A stretch of DNA of 59,593 bases, from positions 1 to 59,593 of the forward strand of contig JAIRYT010000082.1 in NCBI GenBank assembly GCA_031267675.1, given 5' to 3'. This stretch comes from Treponema sp. Its GTDB lineage: Bacteria; Spirochaetota; Spirochaetia; Treponematales; Breznakiellaceae. A model generated the notes under the pieces. The model did no database searches. It was not told where the DNA came from and worked only from the letters and a program-made list of their open reading frames with translations. Of this stretch, positions 54,407-59,593 are shown piece after piece (position 1 is the stretch's first letter; the number at the start of each line of letters is the position of its first letter). Both the position numbers and the translations under genes were made by a program.

Positions 54407-55576
54407 ATGCGCCGCGTTTCAAAAATTGACCCGTATGAACTGTACCTTGCGTCTTCCATTACCGAGTTTTCCGCGGATGAATGGAACGCGCTGGCAGGCG
54501 AAGAGGTTATTCCCTTTTTGGAATGGGAATGGCTCGAGGCGCTGGAAACATCGGGAAGCATAAGCCCCGGCACCGGCTGGTATCCCTTTCATCTGGCGCT
54601 TCGAAAAGGCGGAACGCTTGTTGCCGCGGCGCCGCTTTATGTAAAGAACCACAGTGACGGCGAATTTATTTGGGATTATTTTTGGGCAGAAGCAGCCGGG
54701 GCCCTGGACCGCCCCTGGTATCCAAAACTGGTCGGGGCTGTTCCGGCCACTCCGGCGCTTGGCTATTGTTTTCTTTGCGCCCCCGGCGAAGACGCGTCAA
54801 GCGGAATCCTGCTTGACGCGGTCAATGAACTTTGCCGCGCGAATGACATTCGGGGCATACATTTTTTATTTACCAATCCCCTCTGGGCCCGCGACAACAT
54901 GGTTTCGCGCGGCTACAGCGGATGGGAACATTCCCGTTTTGAATGGACAAATGACGGTTATGCTTCTTTTGGCGATTATCTTTTATCCTTTACCAAAAAC
55001 CAGCGTAAAAATATACGCAAGGAATATGAACGGCCCGCGAAAGAGGGAATTATAACCGGCATTGTTGAAAACCCGCCGGCGTTTTATTTTTCGCTCATGT
55101 ACGATCTCTACCGCATTACCAACGATAAATTTATTCCCTGGGACGCGCGCTGGGTAAACGAAGCTTTTTTTCTGCGCCTTGCGCAGACATTCAGCCGCCG
55201 TATTGTTTTTTCGCAGGCGCGTTACAGCGGACAGGAGCCTTTTGCCCTGGCCATGATGATACGCAAGGGTAAAAAAATATGGGGCCGTTACTGGGGAACA
55301 TACCAGGATGTAAAAGATCTTCATTTTGCGCTCTGCTACTATATTCCGATTGATTACTGCATCCGCGAAGGCATTGTATCTTTTGACCCGGGCATTGGAT
55401 CGCCGCACAAAATACGGCGCGGTTTTCGCGCGTGCTTTGATACAAGCTACCATCATTTTTTTGATCCCGCGCTGGATCGTTTCTTTGGCTCAAATGTCGC
55501 GACGGTAAACCAGCATGAGCAAAACAACATCGCCCTCCTTAACAGCAGGCTTCCGTTTAAGGACCCGCGGGAATGA
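54407..55576 (+). CDS. Predicted N-acyltransferase, COG3146/DUF482-type
   Basis: The product has 389 residues from ATG 54407; an in-frame TTG at 54395 adds four. Motifs include EWNALAG, FLEWEWLEALE and the late FRACFDTSYH segment, which fit the GNAT-fold peptidogalycan-type family. The central part, SFTKNQRKNIRKEYER, would hold an acyl donor and acceptor. It follows the acyl-CoA synthetase-like gene, so they may act on a common acyl group. No ribosome site is clear. Confidence 0.75.
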   Translation: MRRVSKIDPYELYLASSITEFSADEWNALAGEEVIPFLEWEWLEALETSGSISPGTGWYPFHLALRKGGTLVAAAPLYVKNHSDGEFIWDYFWAEAAGALDRPWYPKLVGAVPATPALGYCFLCAPGEDASSGILLDAVNELCRANDIRGIHFLFTNPLWARDNMVSRGYSGWEHSRFEWTNDGYASFGDYLLSFTKNQRKNIRKEYERPAKEGIITGIVENPPAFYFSLMYDLYRITNDKFIPWDARWVNEAFFLRLAQTFSRRIVFSQARYSGQEPFALAMMIRKGKKIWGRYWGTYQDVKDLHFALCYYIPIDYCIREGIVSFDPGIGSPHKIRRGFRACFDTSYHHFFDPALDRFFGSNVATVNQHEQNNIALLNSRLPFKDPRE

Positions 55577-55644
55577 CCTAAAGGTCAATCCTCGAGCTGC
55601 TACGCAGCTTGCGAATTTATTTGCTGGGCAGCCTTGCGGCTGCT
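55574..55644. repeat. Dispersed palindromic repeat, copy 3
   Basis: It begins TGACCTAAAGGTCA (perfect TGACC/GGTCA arms), then a hairpin AGCTGC/GCAGCT, GCGAATTTATTTGCT, and GCAGCC/GGCTGC. It is adjacent to copy 4 in tandem. Confidence 0.8.
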
Positions 55645-55711
55645 GACCTAAAGGTCAATCCCCGCTGCTGTGCGGCTTGCGAGTTTGTTAGCGGGCAGCC
55701 TGGCGGCTGCT
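55645..55711. repeat. Dispersed palindromic repeat, copy 4
   Basis: It repeats GACCTAAAGGTCAATCC, a GC hairpin, GCGAGTTTGTTAGC, and GCAGCC/GGCTGC. It lies in the convergent gap and overlaps the guaB stop by two bases. Confidence 0.8.
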
Positions 55712-57152
55712 AAAATCTGCTGTAATTGGGCGCTTCCTGGGTTATGGTCACATCGTGGGCGTGGCTTTCCCTAAGACCCGCGGCGGTAATTCTGACATAT
55801 TTGCGGTATGCCTTTAATTCTTCTATGGTGCGGCAGCCGCAGTAGCCCATTCCCTTGCGAAGCCCCGACACAAGCTGGTATAGGTAGCTTTTTAATTCAC
55901 CCTTGTAGGGAACGCGGCCTTCGATGCCTTCGGGTACGGGCGTTTCATCTTTGCCGATTTGGTAGCGGTCTCCGGCGCCGTCGCCAAGCGCGCCCATGCT
56001 TCCCATTCCCCGGTATTCCTTGTAAATGCGCCCGTCAAACAAAACCTCTTTACCCGGCGCTTCTTTAAGTCCGGCAAAAAGACTGCCGATCATGACCGCG
56101 TTGGCACCCGCGCCAATCGCTTTTGTTATATCGCCGGAAAATTTAATGCCGCCGTCGGCAATAACGGGTATGCCGCTTTTTGCCGCTTCTTCGGCGCATT
56201 CCCAAACGGCGCTAAACTGCGGTACGCCTATGCCGGCGACAATACGCGTCGTACAGATTGAGCCGGGGCCAATGCCTACTTTGACCGCGTCCGCGCCGGC
56301 TTCGACAAGGCGGCGGCAGCCGTCTCTTGTAGCGACGTTTCCGCCGATTACCGGAACGGCAAATTTCTTTTTTATCGCCGTTACCGCGTCCATTACATTT
56401 TTTGTGTCGCCGTGGGAAGTATCAAGCACGACAAAATCGGCTTTTGCCTGCTTTAACAACGGCATGCGTACGGCATAATCCTGGGGCGAAACAGCGGCGC
56501 CTACGATGAGCCTTCCGCCTTTGTCGGCAGCCGCCTTGGGAAAGAGCGCGTGTTTTTCCATATCTTTTACCGTTACCAACCCGGTAAGCCGGCCTTCCGC
56601 GTCAACAACGGGAAGTTTTTCTATGCGGTGTTTGTCGAATTTTTCACGGGCCTCTCCTACGCTCGGTTCTCCTTTTACCACGACAGGATTTTTTGTCATC
56701 ACTTCGGTTACTACCAGATTATCATCACGGCAAAAACGCAGATCGCGGCTGGTAATAATGCCGATAAGTTTTTCGCCGGTATCAAGCACCGGCATTCCCG
56801 AAACATTAAAGCGTTCCATAACAAGGCGTACATCTTTGATAAGCGCGTCTTCGCCCACTGTAATGGGAGAATCAATAACCCAGTTAAGATAGCGTTTTAC
56901 CGCCGCAATCTGCTTTGCCTGTTCTTCGGGCGAAAGATTACGGTGAATAACGCCCGCGCCTCCTTCCAGGGCTATGGCGATGGCAAGTTTTTCTTCGGTT
57001 ACCGTATCCATCGCGCTGGAAAGAACCGGCAGATTAAGACGAATGCCGTCACAGAGCGTCGTCGTAACATCGCAGTCGCGCGGCAATACATCGCTGTAGC
57101 CGGGTAAAAGCAGCACATCATCATACGATAACACTTCAAACTCGGTAAACAT
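55710..57152 (-). CDS. guaB: IMP dehydrogenase
   Basis: The 480-residue enzyme commits purine synthesis to guanine. ATG 57152 ([18 protein letters not shown]) follows GGAGGG five bases upstream; the extra five residues of a longer frame are unlikely. Two CBS domains (about 95-210) interrupt the barrel. The catalytic cysteine lies in [11 protein letters not shown] near residue 300. It follows purB with an 11-base gap, so an adenine/guanine purB-guaB operon is likely. Confidence 0.96.
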   Translation of the reverse strand: MFTEFEVLSYDDVLLLPGYSDVLPRDCDVTTTLCDGIRLNLPVLSSAMDTVTEEKLAIAIALEGGAGVIHRNLSPEEQAKQIAAVKRYLNWVIDSPITVGEDALIKDVRLVMERFNVSGMPVLDTGEKLIGIITSRDLRFCRDDNLVVTEVMTKNPVVVKGEPSVGEAREKFDKHRIEKLPVVDAEGRLTGLVTVKDMEKHALFPKAAADKGGRLIVGAAVSPQDYAVRMPLLKQAKADFVVLDTSHGDTKNVMDAVTAIKKKFAVPVIGGNVATRDGCRRLVEAGADAVKVGIGPGSICTTRIVAGIGVPQFSAVWECAEEAAKSGIPVIADGGIKFSGDITKAIGAGANAVMIGSLFAGLKEAPGKEVLFDGRIYKEYRGMGSMGALGDGAGDRYQIGKDETPVPEGIEGRVPYKGELKSYLYQLVSGLRKGMGYCGCRTIEELKAYRKYVRITAAGLRESHAHDVTITQEAPNYSRF

Positions 57153-57163
57153 AGTCCCTCCAT

Positions 57164-58618
57164 TCACCTTGCTAGGTATTTACGGTATTTGACCGCGAGT
57201 TCTTTTGCCTTTTTTACGGCAAGGCCGCGGTACTGCCCGGGGTTTTCAAACCATGCCAGCGCGGCGCTTTTTAAACCGCTTTCTGTTCCGTCACTTTTTA
57301 TGTATGTTAATTTTTCAAGCTGGGCGGCAATGGCCCCCAGCGTATCCGGTTCCCTGGCAAGCGCGGCGGCAAAACTTATTTTCTGTTCTTCCGCCGCAAG
57401 GGTGATTTTGCGGATTATTTCGTGCGCGGCGGAAACCCCGGACTCCGCAAGCAGTATATAGGCGGGTTCCGCAAGTATACCGCCTGCAACACCTCCGCCG
57501 CTTTGCAGATTTGCAAGACATTTTTCGCGGTTAACGCCAAGGCTTTCGATCACCTGCGACATGCGGCTCAGCGCCATGCAAAAGCCCGTTATAAAATCGG
57601 CGGCAAAACGCTGGCTGGCCGAATTGGAAAGATCCCGCTGGTGTTCGCTGATTTGATCCATACAAAAACTTACCACGCGGGGCATGAACGCCTTCCAAAG
57701 GCTTTTTACATGTTCCGAATTCCAGGGGTTTCGTTTTTGCGGCATGGTGGAAGATCCAACCTGTTCCGCGGTAAAGCCTTCGCGTAATTCGTCAATTTCA
57801 CTGCGCTGCAGATTTCGAAGATCATCGGCAAGGTTGGCGATAATGCCGAACGCCGTGTTATATTCCAAAAGCAGCCGCAGTAAATATTCAGGCTCCACCA
57901 GCTGGGTCGAATGTTCGGACGGCTCAAGGCCAAGCCCGGCAAGATATACGCGTTCCAGTTCTTCCGGATCGCCGTACATCATGCTTGTCGCGTTGTAAGC
58001 GCCGGCGGCTCCGGCAAGCTTTCCTTTAAGCTGATTTGAAAGCCGTTCGATTTCGATGATTGATTTACCAAGCCGCGCTACATATTCGGCGGCGGCAAAC
58101 CCTACGGTAATGGGCACCGCGTGCTGGCCGTGGGTGCGTCCTACCTGCGGCGTTTCCGCTTCCCGCATGGTAAAGTCGCAGAGCTGCCGCTCCAGCTTTT
58201 TGAGCGCGGGAAGCACCACGTGAACGCAGGCCCCCTTCATCCTGAATGCAAGGGAACTGTCCAGTATATCCACGCTGGTCGCCCCCAGATGAACAAGCGG
58301 GGCAAGATCTGCCGGCAGTTTTGTTTTTAACACATTAACCAGCGCGCGGATATTGTGACGGGTTTTTTCTTCTTCGGCGTATACTTCCCCGGCGGATGTT
58401 TCTGCCGCCGCTTTTTCCAGCACGGCCCGTATCGCGGCGCTTTCCCCGCCGCGCAGCGTAAGATGCGCCATTACCAGCGCGGCTTCCGCCTTAAGGCAGG
58501 CGGCTATCGCGGCCTCTTCTGAAAGCCAGGGAACCAGCGCGTCAAAGACGGCTTTTTCTGAAACGGAGTAACGGTGATCAAGAGGAGAAAGATTGCGGAA
58601 AATTTCGCGGGTTTCCAT
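57164..58618 (-). CDS. purB: Adenylosuccinate lyase
   Basis: The 484-residue enzyme acts at two steps of purine synthesis, releasing fumarate. The family signature GSSTMPQKRNPWNSE near residue 285 and a His-containing GRTHGQHAVPIT loop near 158 are intact. The ATG is five bases below CATAAT, with no ribosome site, so translation is probably leaderless. It is the first gene of a purine pair with guaB. Confidence 0.95.
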   Translation of the reverse strand: METREIFRNLSPLDHRYSVSEKAVFDALVPWLSEEAAIAACLKAEAALVMAHLTLRGGESAAIRAVLEKAAAETSAGEVYAEEEKTRHNIRALVNVLKTKLPADLAPLVHLGATSVDILDSSLAFRMKGACVHVVLPALKKLERQLCDFTMREAETPQVGRTHGQHAVPITVGFAAAEYVARLGKSIIEIERLSNQLKGKLAGAAGAYNATSMMYGDPEELERVYLAGLGLEPSEHSTQLVEPEYLLRLLLEYNTAFGIIANLADDLRNLQRSEIDELREGFTAEQVGSSTMPQKRNPWNSEHVKSLWKAFMPRVVSFCMDQISEHQRDLSNSASQRFAADFITGFCMALSRMSQVIESLGVNREKCLANLQSGGGVAGGILAEPAYILLAESGVSAAHEIIRKITLAAEEQKISFAAALAREPDTLGAIAAQLEKLTYIKSDGTESGLKSAALAWFENPGQYRGLAVKKAKELAVKYRKYLAR

Positions 58619-58623
58619 AGGGG

Positions 58624-58653
58624 ATTATGACACGACAGCGGGCTGAAAGTCAA
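58624..58653 (-). promoter_or_regulatory. purB promoter, leaderless layout
   Basis: On the minus strand TTGACT (58653-58648), an 18-base spacer and CATAAT (58629-58624) are followed by five bases and the ATG at 58618. Confidence 0.6.
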
Positions 58654-58671
58654 GCTCGGCTCGGGCGGGGG

Positions 58672-58721
58672 TTTTGTCCAGCATACTGGACAAAAGCAGC
58701 AATTTGCCAGTTTTTGTCCAG
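58672..58721. promoter_or_regulatory. Triple TTTTGTCCAG motif, operator-like
   Basis: TTTTGTCCAG (58672-58681) and CTGGACAAAA (58686-58695) form a perfect inverted repeat with loop CATA, and a third copy of TTTTGTCCAG lies at 58712-58721. It ends 18 bases upstream of the purB -35. No regulator is identified. Confidence 0.6.
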
Positions 58722-58972
58722 TAGGAAGTCCGGCGGGGCCTTTCTACCGGCAAATTCCCCGCAGTTATAGAGATGTTAAACCCGAATACGGAAAGCCAAT
58801 CCCGCTTGAAAGCGCCGCTATTGCCAATATCTTCATCCGCCTAAAGATAACACTGATTAACTTGTGGCTAATCAGTGTTACCCTGTTATTTGTCTCGTTT
58901 TCCTGTGGAAAACGCTTTTTCAAGGCGGCGAAAAAGCCACATTAAAGCAGCGCTGATTTATTCGCATTCGAA
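58722..58972. other. Spacer with hairpins and a possible gene remnant
   Basis: One plus-strand frame encodes YRDVKPEYGKPIPLE and IANIFIRLKI around 58765-58850 but has no convincing start and no full gene, so it may be a remnant. A perfect 12-base stem (58848-58859 with 58869-58880, loop nine bases) covers the end of it. Confidence 0.45.
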
Positions 58973-58980
58973 TCAGCGCT
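58949..58980. terminator. Hairpin at the end of the last gene
   Basis: AGCGCTGATT (58949-58958) pairs with AATCAGCGCT (58971-58980). The stem overlaps the stop codon of the gene at 58973, and short T or A runs flank it on the outside. It may end that transcript. Confidence 0.6.
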
Positions 58981-59587
58981 TTATATTGTCCGCAATACTC
59001 TTTGTGTTATTTGCAAGTGCGACCAATATGCGCATTTGTTCCGCAATAAAACGGAAAACAATAATAATGCCAAAACCAATAATTGGCCCCGCGATAACAG
59101 CCAGAATTCCGTTTGGCATAAATCTCATGCTTAACATCTCGAAAAGGCCGCTGGCGTCACCTCTTAAAAATAATGTCGCAATTAACCCGACACCGGCCCC
59201 AATTATTCCAATCAATGTTCCCAGCCATTCCCCGAAAGTTTGGAATACCTCGGAAATTATCGGAGTAACGATAAATTCCGCTCCGTCATATCTTCCGGCT
59301 TTTGATTTTCGGTCATACCATAATTGAAATCCCACCCAGCAGGCAAAAGCAATGACGATCCAGGAAAAAATGAACGCGAACACGAATTCAGCCCCGCCCC
59401 ACCCGAAAATACCGGAATTGATAGCCACGTAGATAACTACAAACGGCAGGATCAAATTCACAACTGCCATTATCAGGTAAATAAGGCTGAATAATTTGCT
59501 TTTCCCGATAAAACCCAAATAGGGTTTTGCGAAAGTGAAGAAAGGTGAATCAGTCATTTTTGTAAATGTTTTGATTTTTTCTTCCAT
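58973..59587 (-). CDS. Membrane protein of unknown function
   Basis: This 204-residue protein has about four hydrophobic helices (roughly residues 34-56, 64-88, 120-143 and 160-182). The N-terminus has polar residues (MEEKIKTFTKMTDS) and the C-terminus ends in a basic helix. It vaguely resembles DUF4282-type proteins but I do not rely on that. The start lies six bases from the window's end, so its upstream signals cannot be judged. Confidence 0.6.
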   Translation of the reverse strand: MEEKIKTFTKMTDSPFFTFAKPYLGFIGKSKLFSLIYLIMAVVNLILPFVVIYVAINSGIFGWGGAEFVFAFIFSWIVIAFACWVGFQLWYDRKSKAGRYDGAEFIVTPIISEVFQTFGEWLGTLIGIIGAGVGLIATLFLRGDASGLFEMLSMRFMPNGILAVIAGPIIGFGIIIVFRFIAEQMRILVALANNTKSIADNIKR

Positions 59588-59593
59588 GTTTTG

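Overview
The window is about 59.6 kb of chromosomal housekeeping DNA from a diderm bacterium, most likely a Treponema-type spirochaete, possibly of the termite-gut group. This is an inference from gene content and style: many lipoproteins with loose lipoboxes, an outer-membrane barrel protein, an adenylate cyclase beside a FecR-type protein, RpoN, an NptA-type transporter, a SpoIID-like protein without sporulation genes, and an unusually short SMC. GC content looks slightly above 50 percent. No rRNA, tRNA, CRISPR array, phage or transposase was seen.

Layout. 1-518: gene-free, with a 19-base G tract. 519-4311: a membrane-anchored propeller-like protein and a lipoprotein. 4371-6911 (-): glgP. 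7010-12426: adenylate cyclase, FecR/FN3-like protein and outer-membrane barrel protein in overlapping genes. 12423-13587: DRTGG-domain protein (-) divergent from a PHP-domain protein. 13870-15053: a lipoprotein gene broken at a 16-base C tract, then an uncharacterised gene. 15255-20787: gltB, convergent with a folate cyclo-ligase and a second DRTGG protein. 20980-29343: smc, spoIID-like (-), rpoN-hpf and nptA-like (-). 29401-34216: phosphodiesterase, trpS, tyrS, then a minus-strand group (small hypothetical, HAD, HD). 34314-38692: VWA protein, then gap-pgk-tpiA. 38734-39495 (-): a DeoR-family repressor. 39667-44623: serC-serA convergent with glyS and a DUF1015 gene. 44771-50092: radical SAM protein, recO (ending in an 18-unit hexanucleotide repeat), deoA, recJ. 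50118-55576: M23 lipoprotein, rpsU, EEP-fold protein, acyl-CoA synthetase-like ligase, GNAT-type acyltransferase. 55710-58618 (-): purB-guaB. 58619-58972: hairpin-rich spacer. 58973-59587 (-): a four-helix membrane protein.

The genes cover central carbon flow (glycogen breakdown, lower glycolysis), nitrogen and serine/glycine metabolism, purine synthesis, charging of Trp, Tyr and Gly tRNAs, recombination (RecO, RecJ), chromosome maintenance (SMC) and envelope functions. Several start codons lie only 5-7 bases below a promoter-like -10 element, so many mRNAs here may be leaderless.

The most notable items are the poly-C tract that decides whether the lipoprotein at 13870 is translated, the (GGTTAT)17-GGTTAG tail of recO, the repeated leaderless promoter layout, an SMC without a recognisable hinge, a DUF1015 gene between glycine and serine genes, and a family of dispersed palindromic repeats.
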